NCBI RefSeq assembly: GCF_021347895.1 | Contig: NC_067121.1 | Coordinates: 18,385,073-18,449,072, forward strand | DNA length: 64,000 nucleotides | DNA from: Acanthochromis polyacanthus | Lineage: Eukaryota > Chordata > Actinopteri > Pomacentridae | Direction: 5' to 3' | Part shown: positions 34,259 to 46,657 of the stretch, in pieces | How the letters are laid out: every line of letters begins with the position of its first letter | Position numbering within the stretch: the first letter of the stretch is position 1 | The notes under the pieces: model-generated | Told to the model about the DNA's origin: nothing | The model's database searches: none | What the model saw: the letters and a program-made list of their open reading frames with translations, nothing else | Program-made: the position numbers and the translations under genes

Positions 34259-34608
34259 CACTACAGTTTAAAACTTTGGAGTCACCCAGACAATTTCATG
34301 TTTTCCACTAAAACTCGCACTTTTTTTCATGTGCTAACACAATTGCACTTTTCTCATCAAGTAGCCTTTTAGCACAATTAGCTAACACAATGTAGCATTA
34401 GAACACAGGAGTGATGGGCTTCTGCACCCATTATTACCCCAGATATTCCATTAAAATCGGCCATTTCCATCTAAAATAGTCATTTACCACATTAACAATG
34501 TCTAGACTGGATTTCTGATTCATTTAATGCTGTGTCATTGCAAAGAAACTGCTTTTCTTTCAAATATAAGGACATTTCCAAGTGACCCCAAACTTTTGAA
34601 CAGTAGTG
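34259..34608. mobile_element. Tc1-type MITE, copy C
   Basis: Starts CACTACAGTTTAAAACTTTG after TA, ends CTTTTGAACAGTAGTG. 350 bases. Internal sequence matches copies A and B ('gctaacacaatgtagcatt', 'attaacaatgtctagactgg'). Confidence 0.85.
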
Positions 34609-36300
34609 TGAATGGAAGTTAAAACAATGAAAGTAGACTAAAATGAAAGCGTCATATTTAAAAGCCATGTGGACTTACAGGAGGCGTATGCCCGTTTTGC
34701 TAGTTTGCATTCGAGACATTTGTTTAGACCTAGGTGGAGATTTCCCCTCCTGCCTCTCTGCTCTGAGGTTTGTCCTGAAAACACTGGAGAGGATGTGAAG
34801 GCCTTTCCTGTTGCACTCAGACAGCTTCCTCAAGGCCCAGTAATGTGGTAATTAGCTGGATTTTAACTGAGTCTGTGGTGCAGATCAGAGTCTGAGAGCT
34901 GCACAATAGTGGGAAATGATTAGTCTTTGCTTGTTGCTCAGAGGTTAAGAATAACACGGTTATGTCATTCCTCTGTGACTCTCGCGTTATTCCTCATACG
35001 TTATTCACAAATCATTTACATCTTACAAGTTTATTGCTTTGCACTGTTTAAGATAAACACTTTCTGAAATTAAGAAAGCCACCCAAAACAGAACACATGT
35101 ACAGAATAAAGCTTGAGGCCTTCATATGGACATTTTTCTTCACTGGTTTGGACGTTGTTTTTGTCTCTTTGACAGTGTGAGTTCAACCCTGAAGTCACTG
35201 TTTGCAGCTTAACAGAAAATGTTGTTCCTGCCTAAAATCCAGTCCCGTCTGCTCAAAAAGCAGTTTATATAACTTGTAATAGGATCATTCCTGTTACTGT
35301 AGTGGCTGTGCACAGTCTTTAGTAAACATGTAATTTTTTGTAATATTCTACATGATTTGAAACAAATTATTTCTACATTTGCAGAATAGTTTCACAAATA
35401 CACATACAGGCAATAAATGAGGTGCACATAAGGACACGCTATAACGCTTCACTTTAGCACAACACACAGTGCATCTGCAACCAATGATATTAGCACATAT
35501 TCAGGTTTAAAGGCCACCACAGATCTCTCCCCTTATTTTACCAAACCCCATAAAAGATCTAAACATCTTACGAAAGGCAGAATTTCTGCTCAGTCATTAA
35601 CGTAAGAGCAAGACAAATATTCATCAAGTCAGAGGCTGGGTGTGGAAGTCACACATCACATGATTTGCTAGTAATAAACACACCAAAATTATCTTTTTGT
35701 GTGTTGCTTCAGATATGCTGTACAGGAAGAAGATCAGTACAGTTTTGGGCATAAACACAGACCCACAACTGTAACAGGAATCTAACATGAAGAGATGTGT
35801 TGTAGCACTTTATACTGACATGTCTAAAATAATCGAAACATCACTATGAGTAGACCAGGCACCACTGCTAGACAGTCACCTGATCACAGTATTCTGAACT
35901 GAGTGCAATTATTTATTCCAATCATTTAATATGTAACAGCAGCTGGATGAACTAACAGACAGGTCCTGTTTCAGTCATTATTTTTACCTTGTTTTCCACA
36001 GTTTGAACCCTCTTGATCTGTTGATGTAAGGCACCAACTGTTTATCTTGAGGCGTTTAACTTTACTAACTGAACTGACTCGATCAACATTTATCAAAATA
36101 TTGGCTTAAGTTACAAAGTCAAACACCACGACAGTGCTGTGGGTATATTTTAATCTGAGTCTAGGGCTGCATCTATCGATTATTACGTCTGCACTGCCTG
36201 TAGATACCATGGTCTTATGATCACACTTGAACTTGTTTTATGGCTCTTATCCAGGTTGTTTTCTCCTGACTAGACTAGTGTTGTATCTACTCTCAGATGT
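34609..36300. other. Intron sequence, no feature recognised
   Basis: Unique-looking AT-rich DNA. A 60-codon plus-strand frame at 34669-34851 has no recognisable domain and no splice partners that I can support. Confidence 0.4.
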
Positions 36301-36340
36301 CTGTCGCTTTGGATAAAAGTGTCTGCTAAATGAAGTTGTA
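36301..36340 (+). repeat. V-SINE-like 3' tail fragment
   Basis: 'gtcgctttggataaaagtgtctgctaaatg' is the conserved tail of a very common fish SINE group (V-SINE type, as recalled). The tRNA-like head is not recognisable upstream. Confidence 0.55.
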
Positions 36341-36484
36341 GAACTGTAACTCCATAACAGCTCGATGTGTAAATTATCAAGTTCACCGTGTGACCTCAAA
36401 ATATGTGGATATGTTGGATTTTGTCACCCATCCACTGCCCCCTAGTGAATGTGGATGCATTCTGAGTCCTGACTGAATCCTCTC

Positions 36485-37060
36485 CATATCACGCAGACAG
36501 ACAAACAGACAAACCAACACTGATCGTCACATAGCTCCGCTGCATTTCTTGGCAGAGTAATGACGGTAAAAGTTTTACTAAGTTATTAAATTATAAAAAT
36601 AATAAAAAAGAATCTGGCCACATGTATGTTTTAGTCATTTGTTCTTATTTTATTACTTCACCAAGGAACGCTGCGGAGTTATGTGATGATCTGTGTTGGT
36701 TTTGTCAGCAACATTACTCCAAAATGGACCGACGGATTTAGATGAAATTTTCAGGGAAGGTCAGAAATGACACAAGGACCAAGTGATAAGAGCTTTGGGA
36801 GTGACACAGCTGATAGTCTGGATCCACAATTTTTAAAAAAGATTTCTGTATTATTGCAAGATAGCGGCACAGTGTCATTGTAACTATGACAACAAGTGAA
36901 CACTACGTCAGCTGCATGCTGACGATAACATGATTGTAATCCTAATTCTGTGGACTTATCGGGACTTTAGCGTTGGAAATCACACAAAGAATGAGCAGCC
37001 TTGGCGGAGTACTGTGCTCTCTGAGTGTTTTTTTCGTTGTGAATATTGTTGTCATTTTTG
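36485..37060. repeat. Inverted pair of a dispersed fish repeat
   Basis: 36500-36560 and 36650-36715 are inverted copies: 'gatcgtcacatagctccgctgc' against 'gctgcggagttatgtgatgatc'. The right copy continues through 'ccgacggatttagatgaaat' and 'tggcggagtactgtgctctc', a widely dispersed fish repeat. Two pieces inserted head to head, or one fold-back rearrangement. Confidence 0.6.
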
Positions 37061-38394
37061 TTGTTTATTTATACTGATTCATTCTTTTTAATCTTGCCAA
37101 TGCTCTGGTCAGCACTTCGGTCACTTAATCATTTCTGAGACTTTAAGGTGCTGTAGATGTCAGGCTGAAGGTATCTTTGGCTGTTAACTATCAATAAAAA
37201 CTAGTCTCAGCACTATATCCACCAAACTTACATTCAGCAAGTCAAACAAGCTGTTCTCCTTGACTCTTATAAATTGTTCCCGTTGGATGTCAGTGTAGGT
37301 TGTACACACTGAGGGTAAAAGATGTTCTCAAGCTGCCTCCTGCTGTTTAAATGCAGCCACATCATGTCTGAAGAACAATGAGTCATCTTTTTTTAAGAAA
37401 CCAAAGCAGGTTCCCGTTCAAACCTTCAGACACGAGGACTGTTAACAAAGCAGCGTTTCATACAAGCACACATCAGTCGACATCATCTTATCACCACGAA
37501 ACAGACTTTCTGTGGGGATTACTGCGGCTGACACAGCTTGAGCTTCTCTTTTCTTGTTCTGTTTTTATGCCTGAAGCTAGAAAGCTGATGTAGACGCTTG
37601 TGTGTGAGGACAGCACAGCACACAGTCTGATGTACTGTTCAAATAAGAAACATCATCACTGCTCCAGTTTGAGTGTCCAGTGTTGGATTCTGAGCTTGGG
37701 AGGTTGGTAGTATCATGAGACGCTGTTCCGTGTATAATTCTGCGTGTTGCTGCACCATCTTGCTGCGAGCGTCTCACTGGAGCATCAGGGTTATTTATAT
37801 CGTCCATTGAGCTTCAGTAATGGATGTGCCATCTCTCTGTCAGACAGGCATCTGAGGAATACTGTTAAATTTTTATAGTTTAAGGGCTGCAGGTGTCTAC
37901 TGCATATTAGTGCTGTTGGAATTTCCTGTTCCTGATATGTGGCTTTCCGAAAGGACGACATCCAAGTGGTGCAGGTTGTAAATTAGTTTGTCGATTTCAG
38001 AATCCCAAATGTGACTTTAATGTGCTTTTTATTTTCTGATTCTTCAGTATTTCCACATCCAATCTTTTTGGTGTAACTGTGTTAAGTTATTTTCCTTCAA
38101 ACTTTTGAACGGTAGTGTATAGAGTTTGATAATACCTCATTTGCATATTTAACACGCAATTTATAAAAACATAATACATTAAAATTATTTTTTCGGGATT
38201 AGTAATCAGTTGGGGAAGTTTCATGGTAGCATCTATTTCAACAATAATGTTCCCTTTTCACCCCTACTGTTTCCCCTTAGGCCTGCTTTTTCCATAAATC
38301 AAACACAGTCCACAGAAGTTTACTCTAAAGCCACTGCTTCAGGTAATAAATGGGTTTCTTAGAGATAAAATGTCTCAAATTCTTTATTTGGAAT
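37061..38394. other. Intron sequence with one solo MITE end
   Basis: No gene. At 38098-38117 'caaacttttgaacggtagtg' followed by TA is a single terminal repeat of the Tc1-type MITE family, without a partner. The minus frame at 37807-37577 shows no domain. Confidence 0.45.
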
Positions 38395-38875
38395 AACCCC
38401 TTGAGGTGTGTCACCTCGTTTTCGAGGGGGTCCAGTTAGGCAACAGTACAGCAATATTACAACACAATACAATACAACACACAAGCACATTCACACACAA
38501 ACACAAATACAAAGGGTATTCAACCAAACTACCAAAATACAGTCTTTATCTGCAGTGACTCAGAAATGGACAAGGTAGGAAAATAACATGAGGAGGTGAT
38601 GAAATAAAAAGATCCCTCAACCACAAAAGCATTCAACCCTAAGATAAGAAGACAAAGCACGTTTGAATAGACTTAGATTAGGGAGAGATCTAATGTGAGC
38701 AGGAAGATTGTTCCAATCAGCAGGAGCTTTGAACTTGAAGGCCTTTTACCAATAGCCTTCTTAACATGAGGAACAGAGAAGAAGAGCTGAGAGGTATGTC
38801 TTACTTGGTGTGAACACGAAAAACGAGACAAGTACTGTTTCAGATATGGTGGATAGTTTAAGTTGTAACATTTAT
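38395..38875. repeat. Unidentified dispersed repeat at the left edge of the array
   Basis: Contains a short inverted repeat ('gaggtgtgtcacctc'), a CA-rich tract (38460-38510), and text such as 'gttccaatcagcaggagctttgaacttgaagg' that I associate with dispersed fish repeats without being able to name the family. Confidence 0.35.
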
Positions 38876-38879
38876 TAGG

Positions 38880-39092
38880 GGCTCGGGCTTCGACACGAGC
38901 CACCTCTCCTCTCCATTGCAAAAAGCAATGGGAGGAGAGGTGGCTTCGTGGCGAAGCCACGAGCACTATTGTTCTCCCTGTGGCGTTTTATTATTATTCT
39001 CTTTTATTAGGGGCTCGGGCTTCGACACGAGCCACTCTCCTCTCCATTGCAAAGCAATGGGAGGAGAGTGGCTCGTGGCGAAGCCACGAGCC
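38880..39092. repeat. Two hairpin modules at the left edge of the array
   Basis: 38880-38964 and 39012-39092: arms GGCTCGGGCTTCG..CATTGC and GCAATGGG..CACGAGCC fold on each other. The first has a five-A loop and a base gained in the right arm; the second is the canonical form. Confidence 0.85.
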
Positions 39093-39123
39093 ACTATTGT
39101 TCTCCTGCTGCGTTTATCTTTTA

Positions 39124-40897
39124 TCTTTTCTTCACGTTTCCGCCGTTTTTCGGTCGCTAACTAGTCCTAGGGCTTTGAGAAAACCAAAACAAATTATATA
39201 TCAAAACGTGCGGCTTCATCGGGAATCCCGGGCTATGTCTTTTCTAAGACATTCGTCATTTTTTCGCAGAATTATACGCAAAAAACTGCGCAAAAAGTCC
39301 CATAGAAAATGAATGGGGAGTGAAAAAAATCGGCTCAAAAAATCCACTTTTTTCCAAACGCCACTCCTTCGCCATACGTTCACCTAGAAACTTCATTTAA
39401 CCATCAAAATGCAGTGATTTTTCTTGTCTCCGCAGGAATGTAGTTTATGTATGGCTGAGATTTACAGTTTTTGATCAGTGAGTCCTCAAAAAAGTGAAAA
39501 TTCTCAAATCTGCTCTGGTTAGAGTGCGGCATGTCAGTTGGTAGAGTGGGAGGAGAGGTGAAAAATCCGCCTGAAAATTTCACGATCGCATCGCCCTCCC
39601 GACCAAACCATAAATGGTAGGGGAATGAAAATTTGGTCAGATTGTAGACAATTTTCCTGGGATTCAAATGAATCCAAGTTTGAAGACCTAGCTCTTTCTG
39701 AAGTCAAATGGCAGGCAGCAGTTTAGACCAAAGTCGCACCGTTCTCTTCCATAAGAACCAATGTAAACTGAATCATCTGCCTCATGGAAGGACAGTGTTT
39801 TTTTAAATCGCTGTAACTCTGTCATTTCTCACAATATTTTGGAAAATAATTACATTTCTGGTTAGCCCACGGGCCTTCCTCTCGCTCACGGTCATTTCGG
39901 TTTTCCAGGCGAGCATTCACGGTTAGCCCACAATTAGCGCCAGAACGGGACATTGTGTGCTGCTGCTGAGAAGCACTTTTCTGCTGTCTGTGGCAGGCAC
40001 CGTTGCTATGGGGCCCATAGCAACCGCCCTTACACACGCGCAGGCATGGTCGCACGCCACACACAGACTCATTGGAGTGCCACACCCACCTTCACACCAT
40101 ACCTCCACAGGAGCTGCATTTCAGCCTGAAAATCAGTTTAACCTCTCAGCTTCACACAGCCTTTAGAGCAGGGGTGTCAAACTCAGTTTCCAACACACCT
40201 GATTCAAATGATCAGGCTCGTTATCAGGCTTATGGTGAGCTTAATGATGAGCTGATCATTTGAATCAGGTTGTGTTGGAAGAGGGAAACATCTAGAACAT
40301 AGAGGATAGTGGACCTCCAGGAACTCAGTTTGAAACCCCTGCTTTAGAGTAACTCCAATCCAAATTTTGACCTGGTGAGATCTTCCTGTCTTTGCCTTTC
40401 AAAATAAAGCACAGCACAATTTCAAATAAAAGCCTGCGACGGACTGAAACTCCAGTTAAACCTCTGCAGCTTCACACAGCCTTTACTCCAATCCAAAGTT
40501 TAACCAGGTCTGATCTTCCTTTCTCTGCCTTTCAAAATAAAAGCACAGCATAATTTCAAAATAAAAGCCTGCAACAGACCAAAAATGCCAGTTAACCTCT
40601 CAGCTTCACACAGCCTTTTCAACACGGTCTCACGGGGATTCGTGAAACTGTTACGTAAATTTTTTGTTTCTTTTCGTGCGCACCAACACGATTTCGTCAT
40701 GTTTTTCGTGCCCGCTCACCACGAAATGTTTTTCGTGTTGCCTCACAACGAAACCCGCTGTGGTAATCACAGCTGAAAGTGGTTTTATACCAGCGGATTC
40801 ATGACGATCTAAGCTGTCCATCGGCGTATACTGCTGTGTGATCGCTGTTTGCGGCCGCGGCCGCCGGACATTCTTGAAATTCCTATGCAAATTGGGG

Positions 40898-40932
<35 letters not shown>

Positions 40933-41652
40933 TAAGTGTACCACCGGGTTATGGTTATGGTTAGGTTATGGTTAGGGACGATGTCATGCAAATATAGCGT
41001 TGGATTCGCCATGGTTTTACATTAAATATAATACACACATTCGTTGAAATACGTTCTGGGTGGCACGAAAAGTCCGCCGTTTAAATACATTGGTGCGCAT
41101 TTCGTGGTGAGCGGCACGAAAAACATGACGAAATCGTGTTTGGTGCGCACGAACCGAAACTAAAACTTACGTGACAGTTTCACGAATCCTCGTGAGATCG
41201 GCCTGCAGCCTTTACAATAACTCCAATCCAAATTTTGACCAGGTGAGATCTTCCTGTCTCTGCCTTTCAAAATAAAAGCACAGCACAATTGCTAAATAAA
41301 AGCCTGCGACAGACTGGAAATGCCAGTTAAACATCTCAGCTTCACACAGCCTTTAGAGTAACTCCAATCCAAATTTTGACCAGGTGAGTCTTCAGGTCTC
41401 TGCCTTTCAAAATTACTTCACAGCACAATTTGCCAGTTAAACCTCTCAGCTTCACACAGCCTTTACAGTAACTCCAATCCAAATGTTGAACAGGTGAGAT
41501 CTTCCTGTCTCTGCCTTTCAAAATAAAAGCACAGCACAATTTCAAAATAAAAGCCTGTGACGGACTAAAAAATAACCCTCTCTTGCCCAGCTCCGGACAT
41601 GCACACATCCCGAGCCCCTCCCACGATTTCCGCACCAGCGGGAATTGTCTAG
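39124..41652 (+). mobile_element. Helitron-like unit 1
   Basis: TC at 39124 after A; CTAG ends at 41652. Contains a hAT MITE at 40169-40341 with its duplication CTTTAGAG (40161-40168, 40342-40349) perfectly kept. A separate 587-bp element (40619-41205) splits one minisatellite monomer. Without that insertion the unit is about 1.94 kb. Confidence 0.75.
40619..41205. mobile_element. 587-bp inverted-repeat element inside unit 1
   Basis: The inverted ends share TCTCACGGGGATTCGTGAAA-like sequence and extend about 110 bases, with many CACGAAA words. The 8-bp repeat CAGCCTTT flanks both sides (40611-40618, 41206-41213) and matches the monomer it entered, so it is a hAT-like insertion by target size. 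Inside are a GCGGCCGCGGCCGCC segment (40850-40864) and a run of about 30 A (40900-40930). Found in no other unit. Confidence 0.7.
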
Positions 41653-41657
41653 TTAGG

Positions 41658-42083
41658 GGCTCGGGCTTCGGCACGAGCCACTCTCCTCTCCATTGCAAAG
41701 CAATGGGAGGAGAGTGGCTCGTGGCGAAGCCACGAGCCACTATTGTTCTCCTGCTGCGTTTATTATTAGGGGCTCGGGCTTCGACACGAGCCACTCTCCT
41801 CTCCATTGCAAAGCAATGGGAGGAGAGTGGCTCGTGGCGAAGCCACGAGCCACTATTGTTCTCCTGCTGCGTTTATTAGGGGCTCGGGCTTCGACACGAG
41901 CCACTCTCCTCTCCATTGCAAAGCAATGGGAGGAGAGTGGCTCGTGGCGAAGCCACGAGCCACTATTGTTCTCCTGTGAAAAAAGCGTCTATTATTATTA
42001 GGGGCTCGGGCTTCGACACGAGCCACTCTCCTCTCCATTGCAAAGCAATGGGAGGAGAGTGGCTCGTGGCGAAGCCACGAGCC
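41658..42083. repeat. Four hairpin modules in direct tandem
   Basis: Modules at 41658-41738, 41771-41851, 41881-41961 and 42003-42083, spaced 110-122 bases and joined by 'actattgttctcctg' plus TTATTA-rich linkers. Elsewhere the array has at most one module per junction, apart from the pair at the left edge. Confidence 0.9.
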
Positions 42084-42124
42084 ACTATTGTTCTCCTGTG
42101 AAAAAAGCGTTTATTATATTATTA

Positions 42125-43924
42125 TCTTTTATTCACGTTTCCGCCGTTTTTCGGTCGCTAACTAGTCCTAGGGCTTTGAGAGAACCAAAACAAATTATAT
42201 ATCAAAACGTGCGGCTTCATCGGGAATCCCGGGCTATGACTTTTCTAAGAAATTTGTCATTTTTTCGCAGAATTATTCGCAAAAAACTGCGAAAAAAGTC
42301 CCATAGGAAATGAATGGGGAGCGAAAAAAATCGGCTCAAAAAATCCACTTTTTTCCAAACGCCACTGCTTCGCCATACGTTCACCTAGAAACTTCATTTA
42401 ACCATCAAAACGCAGTGATTTTTCTTGTCTCCACAGGAATGTATTTTATGTCAGGCTGAGATTTACAGTTTTTCATCAGTGAGTCCTCAAAAAAGTGAAA
42501 ATTCTCAAAATCTGCTCTGTTTAGAGTGCGGCATGTCAGTTGGTAGAGTGGAGGAGAGGTGAAAAATTCGCCTGAAAATTTCCCGATCGCATCGCCCTCA
42601 CGACCAAACGATAAATGTTAGGGGAATGAAATTTGGTCAGATTGTACACAAATTTCCTGGGATTCAAATGAATCCAAGTTTGAAGACCTATCTCTTTCTG
42701 AAGGGAAATGGCAGGCAGCAGTTTAGAGCAAAGTCGCACCCTTCTCTCCATAGGAACCAATGTAAATTGGATCATCTGGCTCATGGAGGGACAGTGTTTT
42801 TTAAATCGCTGTAACTCGGTCATTTCTCACAATATTTGGAAAATAATTACATTTATGGAAAGCCACAGCCTTCCTCTCGCTCACGGTCATTTTAGTTTTC
42901 AGCTACCATTAATGGTTAGCCCACAATTAGCGCCAGAACGAGACGTTGCACGCTGCTGCTGAGAAGCACTTTTCTGCTGTCTGTGGCAGGCACCGTTGCT
43001 ATGCAGGCCCATAGCAACGGCCCTTACACACGCGCGAGCAGGACTCAGGCAGAGTCTCACGCACACACACAGACTCATTGGTGTGCCACACCCACCTTCA
43101 CACCCAATACCTCCACAGGAGCTGCATTTCAGCCTGAAATAAAGTTCAACCTCTCAGCTTCACACAGCCATTGTTGCAGGGGTGTCAAACTCAGTTCCAA
43201 CACACCTGATTCAAATGATCAGGCTCGTTATCAGGCTTCTGCTGAGCTTGATGATGAGGTGATTATTTGAAACAGGTGTGTTGGAAGAGGGAAACATCTA
43301 AAACATACAGGATAGTTGACCTCCAGGAACTGAGTTTGACACCCCTGCTTTAGAGTAACTCCAATTCAAATTTTGACCAGGTGAGATCTTCCTGTCTCTG
43401 CCTTTCAAAATTACTTTACAGCACAATTTGCCAGTTAAACCTCTCAGCTTCACACAGCCCTTTTGAGTAACTCCAATCCAAATTTTGACCAGGTGAGATC
43501 TTCCTGTCTCTGCCTTTCACAATAAAAGCACAGCACAATTTCAAAATAAAACCCTGCGACGGACTGGAAACACCAGTTAAACCTCTCAGCTTCACACAGC
43601 CTTTACAGTAACTTCAATCCAAATTTTGACCAGGTGAGATCTTCCTGTCTCTGCCTTTCAAAATAAAAGCACAGCACAATTTCAGAATAAAAGCCTGTGA
43701 CGTACTGGAAACGCCAGTTAAACCTCTCAGCTTCACACAGCCTTTAACTCCAATCCAAATTTTGATCAGGTGAGGTCTTCCTGTCTCTGCCTTTCAAAAT
43801 AAAGCACAGCACAATTTCAAAATAAAAGCCTGTGACGGACCAAAAATAACCCTCTCCTGTCCAGCTCCGGACATGCACACATCCCGAGCCCCTCTCACGA
43901 TTTCCGCGAGCGGGAATTGTCTAG
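42125..43924 (+). mobile_element. Helitron-like unit 2
   Basis: 1800 bases. MITE at 43177-43347. It shares private features with unit 6: 'gcgcgagcaggactcagg', 'caggcccatagcaacggcc', 'attgttgcagg' before the MITE. Followed by a hairpin module (43930-44010). Confidence 0.75.
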
Positions 43925-44042
43925 TTAGGGGCTCGGGCTTCGACACGAGCCACTCTCCTCTCCATTGCAAAGCAATGGGAGGAGAGTGGCTCGTGGCGAA
44001 GCCACGAGCCACTATTGTTCTCCTGTTGCGTTTATTATATTT

Positions 44043-46534
44043 TCTTCACGTTTCCGCCATTTTTCGGTCGCTAACTCGTCCTAGGGCTTTGAGAAAATCA
44101 AAACAAATTATATATCAAAACGTGCGGCTTCATCGGGAATCCCGGGCTATGACTTTTCTAAGACATTCGTCATTTTTTCGCAGAATTATTCGCAAAAAAC
44201 TGCGAAAAAAGTCCCATAGGAAATGAATGGGGACGGAAAAAAATCGGCTGAAAAAATCCACTTTTTTCCAAACGCCACTGCTTCACCATACGTTCACCTA
44301 GAAACTTCATTTAACCATCAAAACGCAGTGATTTTTCTTGTCTCCGCAGGAATGTATTTTATGTCTGGCTGGGATTTACAGTTTTTGATCAGTGAGTCCT
44401 CAAAAAAGTGAAAATTCTCAAAATCTGCTCTGGTTAGAGTGCGGCATGTCAGTTGGTAGAGTGGAGGAGAGGAGAGAAATCCGCCTGAAAATTTCCCAAT
44501 CGCATCGCCCTCACGACCAAACCATAAAAGTTAGGGAATGAAATTTGGTCAGATCGTAAACAATTTTCCTGGGATTCAAATGAATCAAGTTTGAAGACCT
44601 AGCTCTTTCTGAAGTGAAATGGCAGGCAGCAGTTTAGACCAAAGTGGCACCGTTCTCTCCATAAGAACCAATGTAAACTGAATCATCTGCCTCAATGGAG
44701 GGACAGTGTTTTTTAAATCGCTGTAACTCGGTCATTTCTCACAATATTTAAAAATAATTACATTTATGGAAGCCACGGCCTTCTCTCGCTCACGGTCATT
44801 TTAGTTTTCAGCTAGCAATTCACGGTTAGCCCACAATTAGCGCCAGAACGAGACGTTGCGCGTGCTGCTGAGAAGCACTTTTCTGCTGTCTGTGGCAGGC
44901 ACCGTTGCTATGGTGGCCCATAGCAACCGCCCTTACACACGCGCAGGCATGCTCTCACGCACATCACCAACAGACTTCATTTGGTGTGCCACACCCACCT
45001 TCACGCCCAATACCTACACAGAAGCTGAATTCACCTGAAAATCAGCTCAACCTCTCAGCTTCACACAGCCTTTACAGCAGGGGTGTCAAACTCAGTTCCA
45101 ACACACCTGATTCAAATGATCAGGCTCGTTATCAGGCTCTGCTGAGCTTGATGATGAGCTGATTATTTGAAAACAGGGTGTGTTGGAAGAGGGAAACATC
45201 TAGAACATCGAAGACAGTTGACCTCCAGGAACTGACTTGACACACCTGCTTTAGAGTAACTCCATCCAAAGTTTGACCAGGTGAGATCTTCCTGTCTTTC
45301 CCTTTTCAAAATAAAAGCACAGCACAATTTCAAATAAAAGCCTGTGATGGGCCTGAAAACACCAGTTCAACCTCTCTGCTTCACACAGCCTTTTTGAGTA
45401 ACTGCAATCCTCTATGTTTTAGATGTTTCCCTCTTCCAAATCACCTGATTCAAATGATCAGGCTCGTTATAATGCTTCTGCTGAGCTTCATGATACGCTG
45501 ATCATTTGAATCAGGTGTGTTGGAAGAGGTAAACATCTAAAACATAGAGGATAGTGGACCTCCAGGAACAGAGTTTGACACCCCTGCTTAGAGTAACTCC
45601 AATCCAAAATGTTGACCAGGTGAGACTTCCTGTCTTTCCCTTTCAAAATAAAAGCACAGCACAATTTCAAAATAAAAGCCTGCATGGGCCCGAAAACACC
45701 AGTTAAACCTCTCAGCTTCACACAGCTTTACAATAACTCCAGTCAAATTTTGACCAGGTGAGATCTTCAAATCCCTGCCTTTCGAATAAAAGCACAGCAC
45801 AATTTTAAAATAAAAGCCTGTGACGGACTGGAAACGCCAGTTAAACCTCTCAGCTTCACTCAGCCTTTAGAGTAACTCCAATCCTCTATGTTTTAGATGT
45901 TTCCCTGTTTCCAAATCACCTGATTCAAATGATCAGGCTTGTTATAATGCTTCTGCAGAGCTTCATGATAAGCTCATCATTTGAATCAGGTGTGTTGGAA
46001 GAGGTAAACATCTAAAACAGAGAGGATAGTGGACCTCCAGGAACTGAGTTTGACACCCCTGCTTTGGGGTAACTCCAATCCAAATTTTGACAGGGTGAAA
46101 TCTACCTGTCTTTGCCTTTCAAAATAAAAGCAAAGCACAATTTCAAAATAAAAGCCAGCGACAGATTGGAAATGCCAGTTAAACCTCTCAGCTTCTCACA
46201 GCCTTTATAGTAACTCCAATCCAAATTTTGACCAGGTGAGATCTTCCTGTCTCTGCCTTTCAAATTAAAAACACTGCACAATTTGCCAGTTCAACCTCTC
46301 AGCTTCACACAGCCTTTAGAGTATCTCCAGTCCAAATTTTGACCAGGTGAGATCTTCATGTCTCTGCCTTTGAAAATAAAAACACAGCACAATTTTAAAA
46401 TAAAAGTCTGTGACGGACCGGAAAATGTCACCAAAACCTCTCAGCTTCACACAGCCGTTAGAATAAATACGCCTGTCCGGACATGCACACATCCCGAGCC
46501 CCTCCCACGATTTCCGCGAGCGGGAATTGTCTAG
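44043..46534 (+). mobile_element. Helitron-like unit 3
   Basis: The 5' TC is less clear (no A before it). MITE at 45078-45248, then two palindromic MITE variants (45410-45586, 45893-46061). Its last 640 bases match the end of unit 10. Hairpin module 46541-46621 follows, with one arm shortened. Confidence 0.7.
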
Positions 46535-46657
46535 TTTAGGGGCTCGGGCTTCGACACGAGCCACTCTCCTCCTCCATTGCAAAGCAATGGGAGGAGAGTG
46601 CTCGTGGCGAAGCCACGAGCCACTATTGGTCTCCTGTGAAAAAAGCGTTTATTATTA

